Shown one piece after another: positions 26,809 through 35,591 of a stretch of 46,232 bases of DNA; position 1 is the stretch's first letter; every line of letters starts with the position of its first letter. Made by a program: the position numbers and the translations under genes. The notes beneath the pieces were generated by a model. It was not told where the DNA came from, searched no databases, and saw nothing but the letters and a program-made list of their open reading frames with translations. This stretch comes from Thermoplasmata archaeon (GTDB taxonomy: Archaea; Thermoplasmatota; E2; DHVEG-1). The DNA lies in contig JAHWGJ010000014.1 of NCBI GenBank assembly GCA_020054475.1, positions 1-46,232 on the forward strand, in the 5' to 3' direction.

Positions 26809-28452
26809 TTATTTTTCTATTTTAATATTTTCCGTTTGAATTTCAAAACCAATTATAGGATGTTCTAAATCAAATTGTATTATTGTCTTTGGATGTAGTT
26901 CTCCAAAATAGCCTATTTCTTTATCATTATTAATAATTGAAGCACACCTTCCTGGAATAAATGCAGGATGGTTTTTTTCATCTATCTCGTATTTTTTACC
27001 AATATCTCGCATAACGGCATCAACTATTGATTTACAATCTGAAAAATTTGATTTGGCATCCATTTTTACTGCTGCAAGATTATATTCGTTTTTATAATCT
27101 TTATTAACGACTATTCCTAATTCAAAAATTTTTTGTGGAAGTGAATGATGTCGATTTTCCTTTAATATAGTTAATAGTGAGGGAATTAAATCTGTTCTTA
27201 GACAAGTATATTCCTCAGATATAGGATTTATAATTTCAACTCTCTTACCAATTTCTTTATTCATTTTTTCAAATTCAATTTTTTCATTAGATAAAGTAAA
27301 AGTTGTTACTTCATTATAACCTAGACCAATCATTATATTCCTTAAAACATTAAAAAATTCATAATTATTTAAAAAACTACCATATGTTAATGATTTTGGA
27401 TAATCTATTTCAAATTTATCATATCCATATCCTACAGATACATCCTCAACAAGATCTATTTCATGTAAAATATCAAATCTCCAAGATGGAATAAAAATAT
27501 TAATCTGATTTTCAGAGATTATCTCTGTATTATAACCCATTTTTTGAAGAGATTCGGTAACTTCATTAACGCTCAAATTTGTACCAAGAATTTTATTAAC
27601 ATAATTGATTGATAATTCTCTTTTTTTTGGATTTAAATTTGGTGAAATATAAGATACCTCATCATATTTGATCATAGTATTATAAATAATCCCCCCTCTT
27701 TCAGCTAAAGCAGTTGTAATAATATTTAATGCATAATTAATTGAATTCAAACTATTACCAGTAACATCAATAAATAAATCTTTAGTAAATGGAGTAACTT
27801 CCGTAAGTGTACCGTTAATAATGGGGGGAAAAGATAATACATTATCTAATGAATCAACTATTAAAGGATATTTTTTAAAACCATCCAACAAATAAGAGTA
27901 GTCAATACCTTTTTCATGCTTTCTAAGAATTTCATTTAATGTCATTGATTCAATTTTTGCTAAAGGCACAAATTCAACCGAATCAGGATCTACTGCTTTA
28001 TAAGTGAAGGGGGGTTTAATAGGTTCAAAATTATGTACGCCAATAGCAACTTTTTTACGATTTCTACCAATTCCAAAATGTAATTTTTCTTGTAAATCCA
28101 TTAAAGATGAAATTAGCTCATCTGTCATAGTTATATTTTTTACAAGAGAACAACTTACATATGGGCGTATGTTTTTTACTGAATTATCAACATTAATAAC
28201 TATATCTGAATTTTCAATTTCATAGTTTTTTAATCCAAGTTCAAAACCAAAAAAGGCTCTTGAGGCTCTTGCTATACCTTCAACAGATGCTAAATCCGGT
28301 CTATTCGGGAAAAATTCGATACTTATTTTATTATCTTCGATTTTATCAAAATCTGCTCCAATCATTGGTAGTCTGCTAATTAATTCTTCTTTTGAAATTT
28401 TATAACCTAACAAATTAAGAAAATCTTCATAATCAAACGTTATAACCGGCAT
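26809..28452 (-). CDS. pheT: Phenylalanyl-tRNA synthetase beta subunit (archaeal type)
   Basis: 547 residues, the archaeal/eukaryotic short form without the bacterial tRNA-binding and FDX-ACB additions. The N terminus has the B1-like MPVITFDYEDFLNLLG and SIEFFPNRPDLASVEGIARA. A B3/B4 editing domain includes KVAIGVHN and FTKDLFIDVTG. A B5 domain (SPNLNPKKRELSINYVNKILG) and the catalytic-like core (WRFDILHEIDLVEDVSVGYGYD, NPISEEYTCLRTDLIPSLL) follow. PheS is not in the window. It pairs with PheS as an (alpha-beta)2 enzyme. The end abuts the hutH stop codon. It is divergent from the phosphoesterase gene. Confidence 0.94.
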   Translation of the reverse strand: MPVITFDYEDFLNLLGYKISKEELISRLPMIGADFDKIEDNKISIEFFPNRPDLASVEGIARASRAFFGFELGLKNYEIENSDIVINVDNSVKNIRPYVSCSLVKNITMTDELISSLMDLQEKLHFGIGRNRKKVAIGVHNFEPIKPPFTYKAVDPDSVEFVPLAKIESMTLNEILRKHEKGIDYSYLLDGFKKYPLIVDSLDNVLSFPPIINGTLTEVTPFTKDLFIDVTGNSLNSINYALNIITTALAERGGIIYNTMIKYDEVSYISPNLNPKKRELSINYVNKILGTNLSVNEVTESLQKMGYNTEIISENQINIFIPSWRFDILHEIDLVEDVSVGYGYDKFEIDYPKSLTYGSFLNNYEFFNVLRNIMIGLGYNEVTTFTLSNEKIEFEKMNKEIGKRVEIINPISEEYTCLRTDLIPSLLTILKENRHHSLPQKIFELGIVVNKDYKNEYNLAAVKMDAKSNFSDCKSIVDAVMRDIGKKYEIDEKNHPAFIPGRCASIINNDKEIGYFGELHPKTIIQFDLEHPIIGFEIQTENIKIEK

Positions 28453-28546
28453 GTAATTTGGGAATATGTTTTTAGTATATTTGATTTTGGTGGAATAAAA
28501 AAATTTATAATTTTTATTATAATTATAATATAGTACTATTAATTAC

Positions 28547-29203
28547 ATGATATATTGGTTGATGAAAATCTTGAAAATATTGTCAATAGCAGATATACAT
28601 GGATCACAATATAGATTAAACATTGCGCTGAAAAATATTGAAAAATACTCTCCAGATTTGATGGTAATATGTGGAGATATAACACAATTTGGCCCTGCTG
28701 ATACCGCAATAAATATATTAAATCAAATAAAAATAAAAACATTAGCGATTCATGGAAATATTGATTCTGATGACGTTTTGAAAGCAATTGAAACCAGTAA
28801 AGCAATAAACATTCACTTAAAAAAAGAAATTGTTGATAGTATTCCTTTTATTGGGCTAGGCGGCAATATAAATATACTATCTGATTCAAAAATAAAAATA
28901 AAAGTCAATAATACTCATAAAACATTAAACGAAATAATAGATAAATCAACAGTTCTTGTTACACATATACCCCCTTATGGATTACAAGATAAAATTTTTC
29001 TTGGATTACATTCTGGCAGTAAAGAAATTAAAAAAATTATTAATAAATATAGCCCTAGACTTGTTTTATGTGGACATATACATGAGAATCCTGGTTTTAT
29101 CAAATATAATAATACAACTATCGTAAATTGTAGTATTGGTAAAACTGGTAGTGGAGCTATAATTGAACTAAATAATAAAATTAAGGTAAAAATGTTGTAT
29201 TAA
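28547..29203 (+). CDS. Calcineurin-like metallophosphoesterase
   Basis: 218 residues. The five metal-binding blocks are all visible: ADIHG, GDITQFGP, HGNID, THIPP and GHIHENPG. It is a binuclear-metal phosphoesterase of the small YfcE/MJ0936-like archaeal type, cytoplasmic, with no signal peptide. The ATG at 28547 lies about 25 bases after an AT-rich TATA element (28515-28530), so a leaderless start is plausible; the ATG at 28562 is an alternative that fits the family N terminus better. Substrate unknown. Confidence 0.85.
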   Translation: MIYWLMKILKILSIADIHGSQYRLNIALKNIEKYSPDLMVICGDITQFGPADTAINILNQIKIKTLAIHGNIDSDDVLKAIETSKAINIHLKKEIVDSIPFIGLGGNINILSDSKIKIKVNNTHKTLNEIIDKSTVLVTHIPPYGLQDKIFLGLHSGSKEIKKIINKYSPRLVLCGHIHENPGFIKYNNTTIVNCSIGKTGSGAIIELNNKIKVKMLY

Positions 29204-29225
29204 ATTTGTTTTTTAGTTATTAAAA

Positions 29226-30911
29226 TTAAGATGGTTCTCCTTTCTTTTTTATTTTTAACCATCTATCTCTTAATTCTACTGTCTGATTTATTACAAGATT
29301 TTTATCAGTAGTATCAGGATCAATGCAAAAATAACCTTTCCTTAAAAATTGAAATCTATCAAATTTTTTAAGTTTAGATACTGCAGGTTCAATTTTACAA
29401 TTTTTTAAAATCTTCAACGAGTTGGGATTTAGAAATTCTTTATAATCTTGACCTTTTTTCCCAGAAGGATTCTCAATTGTAAACAATCTACTATATAAAC
29501 GTACATCAGCATTAATAGCATTCTTTAATGAAACCCAATGAATTGTCGATTTAACTTTTCGACCATCAGGAGAATTTCCCCCCTTTGTATCATGATCAAT
29601 AGTACATATTAATTCTTTAACTATATCATCCTCTTTAATTACGTCATTACATTTTAAAAAATATGCATTAACTAATCTAACTTCCCCACCTGGACTTAAT
29701 CTATAAAATTTCTTAATCGGATTCTCCATAAAATCATCTTGTTCTATATATATTGATTTTGAGAATGGAACCTTACGGATTCCTGAATTAGGATCTTCCG
29801 GGTTGTTAATTACATCCATATATTCAATTAAATCATTTGAATAATTTTCTATGGTTATTTTTAAGGGATTAAGAATACCCATAAATCTTGGAGCTGTTTT
29901 ATTTAAATCTTCTCGAACACAATATTCAAGGAATTCAATAGGAATATTACTATTAACTTTTGCAATTCCAATTCTCCTACAAAAATCCCTAATAGATGAT
30001 GGTGAAAAACCTCTTCTTTTCATCCCTTTAATTGTAGGTAGTCGAGGATCATCCCAACCATTCACAATATCATTGTTTACCAATTCTAATAGCATTCTTT
30101 TACTCATAACAGTATATGTAAGATTTAAACGTGCAAATTCAATTTGCTGAGGTCTATAAATATTCAATTCTTTGAGAAACCAATCATATAATGGCCTATG
30201 ATTTTCAAATTCAAGAGTGCATATGGAATGAGTAATTTTTTCAATTGAATCCTCTATACCATGAGCCCAATCATACATTGGATAGATACACCACTTATCT
30301 TTAGTACGATGATGTATAGCATGTAGAATTCTGTAAATCACCGGATCTCTCATATTCATATTAGGATGTGAATTGTCTATTTTTGCGCGAAGAACCTTTT
30401 CGCCATCTTTAAACTCGTCATTTTTCATTGATTCAAATAATTCAAGATTTTCCTCAACTGAACGATCACGATATGGACTATTTTTTCCAGGTTTGTTTAC
30501 AGTTCCACGATTATAACTTATTTCATAAGCATTTTGATCATCAACATAAGCTTTTCCAGCTTTTATTAGATCAACAGCATAAGAATACATTTTAGAAAAA
30601 TAATCTGAAGCAAAAAAAAGTCTATCTTCCCAATCAAAACCAAGCCATCTTACATCATCAATTATTGATTTGACATATTCTTCGCCTTCTTTAATAGGAT
30701 TAGTGTCATCAAATCTGAGATTACATTTTCCATTATATTCTTCTGCAATTCCAAAATTTAAACATATCGATTTTGCATGACCGATGTGTAAATATCCATT
30801 TGGTTCAGGAGGAAATCTGGTATATACACGGCCATTATACTTATTTGTTTTTAAATCTTCATTTATAATTATCCTAATAAAATCAGAGGAAATTTTTTCA
30901 ACGTTTGTCAT
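29226..30911 (-). CDS. glnS: Glutaminyl-tRNA synthetase
   Basis: 561 residues of class I. HIGH is present as PPEPNGYLHIGHAKS (34-48) and KMSKS as VMSKR (268-272), the form used by GlnRS. The diagnostic segment YPMYDWAHGIEDSIEKIT is followed by HSICTLEFENHRPLYDW, which corresponds to the bacterial/eukaryotic GlnRS 'ITHSLCTLEF' block and not to archaeal GluRS. Two C-terminal anticodon-binding barrels (from about residue 340; LSPGGEVRL, CTIDHDTKGG) are complete. Length is close to that of E. coli GlnRS. Most archaea lack GlnRS and use GluRS plus GatDE, so this gene was probably acquired by transfer. It starts 40 bases after the 3' end of a tRNA-Gln gene on the same strand. Confidence 0.93.
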   Translation of the reverse strand: MTNVEKISSDFIRIIINEDLKTNKYNGRVYTRFPPEPNGYLHIGHAKSICLNFGIAEEYNGKCNLRFDDTNPIKEGEEYVKSIIDDVRWLGFDWEDRLFFASDYFSKMYSYAVDLIKAGKAYVDDQNAYEISYNRGTVNKPGKNSPYRDRSVEENLELFESMKNDEFKDGEKVLRAKIDNSHPNMNMRDPVIYRILHAIHHRTKDKWCIYPMYDWAHGIEDSIEKITHSICTLEFENHRPLYDWFLKELNIYRPQQIEFARLNLTYTVMSKRMLLELVNNDIVNGWDDPRLPTIKGMKRRGFSPSSIRDFCRRIGIAKVNSNIPIEFLEYCVREDLNKTAPRFMGILNPLKITIENYSNDLIEYMDVINNPEDPNSGIRKVPFSKSIYIEQDDFMENPIKKFYRLSPGGEVRLVNAYFLKCNDVIKEDDIVKELICTIDHDTKGGNSPDGRKVKSTIHWVSLKNAINADVRLYSRLFTIENPSGKKGQDYKEFLNPNSLKILKNCKIEPAVSKLKKFDRFQFLRKGYFCIDPDTTDKNLVINQTVELRDRWLKIKKKGEPS

Positions 30912-30951
30912 ATTTTCTCACTTATTTTTTTAAATTGTATCATTATATATA

Positions 30952-31023
30952 CAGCCCCGGCCAGATTCGAACTGGCGCCAAGAGATCCAGAGTCTCTTAT
31001 GCTAACCGCTACACTACGGGGCC
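30952..31023 (-). tRNA. tRNA-Gln (anticodon CTG)
   Basis: Minus-strand 72-base cloverleaf. Acceptor GGCCCCG pairs with CGGGGCT, so the first pair is G1-U72, and the discriminator is G73. The D arm is GTGT/GCAT, the anticodon arm AGAGA-CTCTGGA-TCTCT, the variable loop four bases, and the T arm GCCAG-TTCGAAT-CTGGC. No CCA is encoded and no intron is present. Anticodon CUG reads CAG. A weak first pair with G73 is the known identity pattern for GlnRS, and glnS lies immediately downstream. TTTAAAAAAAAATATTT directly upstream could serve as the promoter. Confidence 0.96.
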
Positions 31024-31064
31024 AAATATTTTTTTTTAAATCATTTATCAAAATAGATTTTTTA

Positions 31065-32153
31065 TCAATTTTCTTTATTTAAAAATATAGTTTGTGTCGG
31101 AAATGCCATTTCAATACCTTCTTTTTCAAATGCTTCTTTAATTGCAAGATTTATCTCCTGTTGAACATCCATATAAACTGTATAATTTTTATTACGAATA
31201 TAATATACAACTTCAAAATTAAGACTAAAATCACCGAATTCTTTAAAATGTATTCTGTCTACCTCTAAAATTTCATTTTTCTTGATAATTTCTTTAACTA
31301 TATCTGGAATTTTTTTCAGTTTTTTTGAGGGCGTACTATAGGTTACACCAAAACTAAAAGTAGCTCTTCGTTTCTTTAATTTCTTAAAATTTCTTACATT
31401 AGCGGTTGTTAAAACTGAGTTTGCTAATACAAGTTCTTCCCCTTGAAGTAATTGTACACGTGTAGATTTCATACCAATTTTTTTAACAGTTCCAGAATAT
31501 TCACCTACAATAATAAAATCTCCTATTTCAAAAGGTTTATCAAAATATATGGAAAAAGCACTAAACATATCTCCAAGAACATTTTGCAAAGCAAATGCTA
31601 TGGCAATACCACCAACTCCTAAACCAATAACAATACCTGAAAGATCAATTTTCAATACGTATAAGATAATTAAAAAAGCAAATAAAAAAATTATAGCATT
31701 AATTATTTTTTTTAAAACGAAAAGAATATGTTCGCTCATTTTTTTCTTATTGCTTTTCTTTGAATACCAAGCAATAACTACATTTACAACTCTAGTTATT
31801 ATAAATGTTGCTAATAGTATTTCTGCTATTGAAAATATAAATGTAAAAACTTCTAAATAATCTCCAAGTATTATGAGGGTTTCAAAAGCATAATATAAAC
31901 CTATAAGAATAACAAAGAAATAAATCGGTTTTTTTATGTTTTTTAATATTTCATCATCTAAATTTGTTTTTGTTTTTTTAGCCCATCTAGTAAAATAACG
32001 TTCAAAAATATGGTAAACAATCCAACCTATTATTATGAAAAATAAAAATATACTTATTGATGCAATAACTTGTTTAATAAATGGACTCAAATTAATGCCT
32101 AATGTATTAAAAACATCATTAATAAATTCCAAAACATTTGTTCCTAAACTCAT
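31065..32153 (-). CDS. MscS-type mechanosensitive channel
   Basis: 362 residues. About four or five hydrophobic helices lie in the first 190 residues: near 26-48, 75-95, 100-127 and 145-167. They are followed by the pore-lining helix GIVIGLGVGGIAIAFALQN (MscS TM3, alternating Gly/Ala) and the beta domain PFEIGDFIIVGEYSGTVKKIGM. The C-terminal alpha/beta domain ends near MAFPTQTI. It opens under hypo-osmotic stress to release solutes. It has two or so extra N-terminal helices compared with E. coli MscS. It is transcribed toward the tRNA-Gln gene, 42 bases away. Confidence 0.9.
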   Translation of the reverse strand: MSLGTNVLEFINDVFNTLGINLSPFIKQVIASISIFLFFIIIGWIVYHIFERYFTRWAKKTKTNLDDEILKNIKKPIYFFVILIGLYYAFETLIILGDYLEVFTFIFSIAEILLATFIITRVVNVVIAWYSKKSNKKKMSEHILFVLKKIINAIIFLFAFLIILYVLKIDLSGIVIGLGVGGIAIAFALQNVLGDMFSAFSIYFDKPFEIGDFIIVGEYSGTVKKIGMKSTRVQLLQGEELVLANSVLTTANVRNFKKLKKRRATFSFGVTYSTPSKKLKKIPDIVKEIIKKNEILEVDRIHFKEFGDFSLNFEVVYYIRNKNYTVYMDVQQEINLAIKEAFEKEGIEMAFPTQTIFLNKEN

Positions 32154-32224
32154 AATACTCGATCACCCTTAAAATTAAAGCCCTACTTTAAGTTTTAGTT
32201 TGATTATTTAATAAATTCTTATAA

Positions 32225-33874
32225 TTATTTAACCATCGGAAGATTTAAATCGGAGTTCTTTACAAGTTTTATAGATTCAACGTAACCTGAATCAGCATGC
32301 CTCACAACTCCCATACCTGGATCTGTTTTAAATACTCGCTTTATTCTCTCATCAGTTTCTATAGTTCCATCACAAACGACAACCATGCCTGCATGGGTTG
32401 AAAAACCAATGCCAACACCACCGCCGTTATGAATTTGAACGCTATCTGCGCCAGCAGCACAATTTAATAATGCATTTATTAATGGCCAATCAGCTATAAT
32501 ATCACTTTTATCCTTCATATTTTCAGTTTCTCTATAAGGGGAAGCTACACTTCCACTATCTAAATGATCTCTTGTGATTGCAATTTTTCCAATTTCTCCT
32601 TCTTTAACCATTCTGTTTAGTTTAAGCGCAAATTTTTCTCTTTCACCATAACCTAACCAACACACTCTTGCAGGTAATCCTTCCCAAGGAAGATATTTTT
32701 CAGCAAGTTTGATCCAATTTAATAATATTGAATCTTTTGGAAACATTTTCACAATTTCTTTATCTGTTTTTAATATATCATTAGAATTTCCTGATAAAGC
32801 TATCCATCTGAATGGTCCTCGTCCAATACATAACATAGGTCTAATATATTCAGGTACAAAACCAGGATAATCAAAGGCATTTTTTAACCCTGCTTTTAAT
32901 GCTTGACCTCTCAGGTTATTTCCATAATCAAAAACAATTGATCCATTATTATAAAAATCAATCATAGATTTACAATGATTTTTCATGCTATCTAATGATT
33001 TTTTTATATACTCTTCAGGATTTTTTTCTCTAAGTTTATATGCTTCATTCATTCTATTTCCATAATATCCTGATGGAATATATCCATTTAATTCATCATG
33101 AGCAGATGTCTGATCAGTTACAATATCCGGAAAAAAATTTTCCTTTACCAAATTAGGTAAAACATCTGAACAATTGCCTAAAAAACCTATTGAAAGAGAA
33201 TGACAATTTTTTTTAGCAGTTTCCGCCAAATGAACCGCTTCATTAATATCATAAAGTTTTTTATCACAAAAACCAGATTTTATTCTCCTATCTATTCTTT
33301 TTTCATCACATTCAATAGCAATACAAACGCCACCTGCCATTTTTACAGCTAAAGGTTGTGCTCCACCCATCCCTCCTAAACCCCCCGTGATTACAATTTT
33401 TCCTTTAAGATCACCATTAAAATGTTTATTTGCAAGTGAAGAAAATGTTTCATAAGTGCCTTGTATAATTCCCTGGGTTCCAATATAACACCAAGATCCA
33501 GCAGTCATCTGACCATACATTATTAAACCCAATTTTTCTAATTCGTAGAAATTTTTCCAGGAACTCCAATGTGGAACAATATTTGAATTAGCCATTAGAA
33601 CTCTAGGTGAATTTTCCCATGTTTTAAAAACAGCAACAGGCTTACCTGATTGTATTATCATTGTCTCATCATTTTTCAGATTTTTAAGTGTTTCAACAAT
33701 TTTGTCATAACAATTCCAATTACGTGCAGCCTTTCCAGTCCCGCCATAAACTATCAATTTTTCCGGCATTTCTGCGTTTTCAAGATTATTCTCTAACATT
33801 CTTAAAATTGCTTCTTGTTTCCAGCCTTTACATCTAAGAACATTGCCCCTTGCAGCTGTAATATTTCTTCTCAT
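32225..33874 (-). CDS. hutU: Urocanate hydratase
   Basis: 549 residues. The N terminus NITAARGNVLRCKGWKQEA matches urocanase. The NAD-binding glycine-rich loop is GGLGGMGGAQPLA. Later blocks are DQTSAHDELNGYIP, RVCWLGYGERE with the catalytic-region cysteine, TRDHLDSGSVASPYRET and NGGGVGIGFSTHAG. The enzyme converts urocanate to imidazolonepropionate using tightly bound NAD, the second step of histidine breakdown after HutH. HutI and the later enzymes are not in the window. A TATA element TTTAAGTATAAAA ends about 25 bases before the ATG, so the mRNA is probably leaderless. Length and motifs are standard. Confidence 0.95.
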   Translation of the reverse strand: MRRNITAARGNVLRCKGWKQEAILRMLENNLENAEMPEKLIVYGGTGKAARNWNCYDKIVETLKNLKNDETMIIQSGKPVAVFKTWENSPRVLMANSNIVPHWSSWKNFYELEKLGLIMYGQMTAGSWCYIGTQGIIQGTYETFSSLANKHFNGDLKGKIVITGGLGGMGGAQPLAVKMAGGVCIAIECDEKRIDRRIKSGFCDKKLYDINEAVHLAETAKKNCHSLSIGFLGNCSDVLPNLVKENFFPDIVTDQTSAHDELNGYIPSGYYGNRMNEAYKLREKNPEEYIKKSLDSMKNHCKSMIDFYNNGSIVFDYGNNLRGQALKAGLKNAFDYPGFVPEYIRPMLCIGRGPFRWIALSGNSNDILKTDKEIVKMFPKDSILLNWIKLAEKYLPWEGLPARVCWLGYGEREKFALKLNRMVKEGEIGKIAITRDHLDSGSVASPYRETENMKDKSDIIADWPLINALLNCAAGADSVQIHNGGGVGIGFSTHAGMVVVCDGTIETDERIKRVFKTDPGMGVVRHADSGYVESIKLVKNSDLNLPMVK

Positions 33875-33939
33875 AATATCTAAATTCGTATAATAAAATT
33901 TTATACTTAAACGTTTTTTAAAAAAAATTTAATACATTA

Positions 33940-34022
33940 ATTGGGAAGGATTTGGCTGGCCTCACTAGGAGGGGATGGGATGCACTCTAACAAAAACTAC
34001 CAGCCCGATTCCTTCCACCAAT
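33940..34022 (-). ncRNA. Candidate structured small RNA upstream of hutU
   Basis: A GC-rich island in very AT-rich intergenic DNA folds as a long hairpin. The outer helix pairs 33940-33950 with 34010-34022 (ATTGG/CCAAT plus GAAGGA/TCCTTC with a two-base bulge). The inner helix pairs GGCTGG 33954-33959 with CCAGCC 34000-34005. A small apical hairpin is CCTC 33960-33963 with GAGG 33969-33972. On the minus strand a TATA-like palindrome (34033-34048) lies about 25 bases before the GGAAGG 5' end, and a run of eight T follows the 3' side (33921-33930), which favours this strand. The plus strand has weaker signals. hutU has its own TATA box further downstream, so this looks like an independent RNA rather than a leader. 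I recognise no known family. Confidence 0.5.
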
Positions 34023-34117
34023 GAATATAAATAGCATATATATATGCTTTTCGCCAATAAAACTGTAAAAAAGTAATCAATGATTCTTATTTTAATAATT
34101 ATGACTGCCAATATCAA

Positions 34118-34333
34118 TTAAATCAAGGAAATACTAACTACATTATTTCCCCTTAAAATTATTGTACCTAGACGTCTTTTTGTGTCTTCATAAGTTTCTT
34201 CAACATCATCCAAAACCATATTCATATATTCATCATAACCAGAAAGTTTACCTTCAACTAATCTACCATCTTTTAATAAAAGACATAATTTTTGATTCAC
34301 AGATTTTTCAAGTACGTCCAAAGGTAATGTCAT
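34118..34333 (-). CDS. Archaeal Sm-like (LSm) RNA-binding protein
   Basis: 71 residues from the ATG at 34333, starting MTLPLDVLEKSVNQ like other archaeal LSm proteins. Sm1 motif: LLLKDGRLVEGKLSGYDEYMNMVLDD. Sm2 motif: LGTIILRGNNVVSI. They form hexameric or heptameric rings that bind U-rich RNA. The frame extends to an ATG at 34375, adding 14 residues that do not match the family; an AAAAGGAGA motif lies between the two starts, about 19 bases before the preferred one, so the start is not fully settled. It is divergent from gap. Confidence 0.9.
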   Translation of the reverse strand: MTLPLDVLEKSVNQKLCLLLKDGRLVEGKLSGYDEYMNMVLDDVEETYEDTKRRLGTIILRGNNVVSISLI

Positions 34334-34450
34334 GGAGATGGTGAAACATATTCTCCTTTTTAAATCATTCCCCAAAATATTATTAAAAATAAAAAAAATT
34401 AAAAGCTATTGATTGATTACTGCAATACTCTTGTTTGAGAGGAAATAAAA

Positions 34451-35518
34451 ATGTCAGATAGAAATATTGTTCATGTAGTAGGTACAGGCACCATTGGTGA
34501 ACCGTTAATTGGTTTAATTTGCGACGCTAAACAGGACCTAGGAATTGACGAAATAACTTTCTATAAACATTCTGCAAACCCCTTAGATAGACCAAAAATT
34601 AAAGGTTTAATAAAAAGGGGGGCAAATTTGGCAGTTGCACATGAAAAATTAAACGATTTTCAAGAAATTGGAGTAGAGCCTGTATATAATGCTGAAGAAG
34701 CAATTAAACGTGCATCTGTAATTATAGATTGTACTCCAAAAGGAACAGGTTTAATGAACAAGGAGAAATACTATAATAAATATAAAAATCGCGTAAAAGG
34801 TTTCATGGCTCAAGGATCTGAGTTTGGTTTTGGAAAAATGTATGCATTAGGAATAAATGATGAGGCAATAAAAAAAGAAGATAAATTTATTCATATTGTA
34901 AGTTGTAATACGCATAATATGGCAGTATTGGTAAATACTTTAGCAATTAAAAATAAAAAGAATGTACTAAAAGAGGGGAAATTTCTATGTATTCGAAGGG
35001 CAAATGATATCAGTCAAGTAAAAAGTTTTATACCATCCCCTGAAGTCGGAATTCATAATGATAAACAGATGGGTACCCACCATGCAAGAGATATTTATCA
35101 TCTTTATAATACATTAGGAATAAAGCTGAATGTTTTTTCTAGCGCATTAAAATTAAATACACAATATATGCACAGCATCTGGTATGATCTTAAATTAAAT
35201 GATAAAATTAGTCTAGATGAGGTAATAACAAAATTTAAAGATAATCCAAGGGTGGCAGTTACACAAAAAAAATCTGCAAATCTTGTATTTTCATTTGGAA
35301 GAGATCATGGTCATTATGGCAGAATACTTGATCAAACAGTAATTGTTTTACCATCAATACATGTTTTAAATGAAAATGAAATTATTGGTTTTTGTTTTAC
35401 ACCACAAGATGGAAACTCGCTGCTTAGCAGTATAGCAGCAACTGAACGATTTTTATATCCAAATTCATATGAAGATAAACTAAAATGTCTTGGGGCATTT
35501 TTATTACAGGAAGTATAA
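34451..35518 (+). CDS. Type II (archaeal-type) glyceraldehyde-3-phosphate dehydrogenase-like protein
   Basis: 355 residues. Rossmann motif VGTGTIGEPL is at the N terminus and DCTPKGTG in the coenzyme domain. SCNTHNM carries the catalytic cysteine C152, and GTHHARDI corresponds to the conserved 'SHHGPD' block of archaeal GAPDH. C-terminal TPRV/NPRVAV-like and IPSIHVL segments also fit. The sequence is divergent from characterised enzymes and has a longer N terminus, so the exact substrate should be treated as probable. The expected reaction is NAD(P)-dependent oxidation of glyceraldehyde 3-phosphate, or its reverse in gluconeogenesis. GAGAGG lies nine bases before the ATG. Confidence 0.78.
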   Translation: MSDRNIVHVVGTGTIGEPLIGLICDAKQDLGIDEITFYKHSANPLDRPKIKGLIKRGANLAVAHEKLNDFQEIGVEPVYNAEEAIKRASVIIDCTPKGTGLMNKEKYYNKYKNRVKGFMAQGSEFGFGKMYALGINDEAIKKEDKFIHIVSCNTHNMAVLVNTLAIKNKKNVLKEGKFLCIRRANDISQVKSFIPSPEVGIHNDKQMGTHHARDIYHLYNTLGIKLNVFSSALKLNTQYMHSIWYDLKLNDKISLDEVITKFKDNPRVAVTQKKSANLVFSFGRDHGHYGRILDQTVIVLPSIHVLNENEIIGFCFTPQDGNSLLSSIAATERFLYPNSYEDKLKCLGAFLLQEV

Positions 35519-35591
35519 AAAATATTGGATCAATTTATTCAAATTGTAACCAAAATATCTTAAATACTTAAGTTTTCTTTAAATATTAATT

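Noticed and set aside
34033-34048. Perfect palindrome as a repressor operator
   Set aside because: It is an alternating AT tract with GC ends and sits at TATA-box distance from the candidate small RNA, so a promoter element explains it better.
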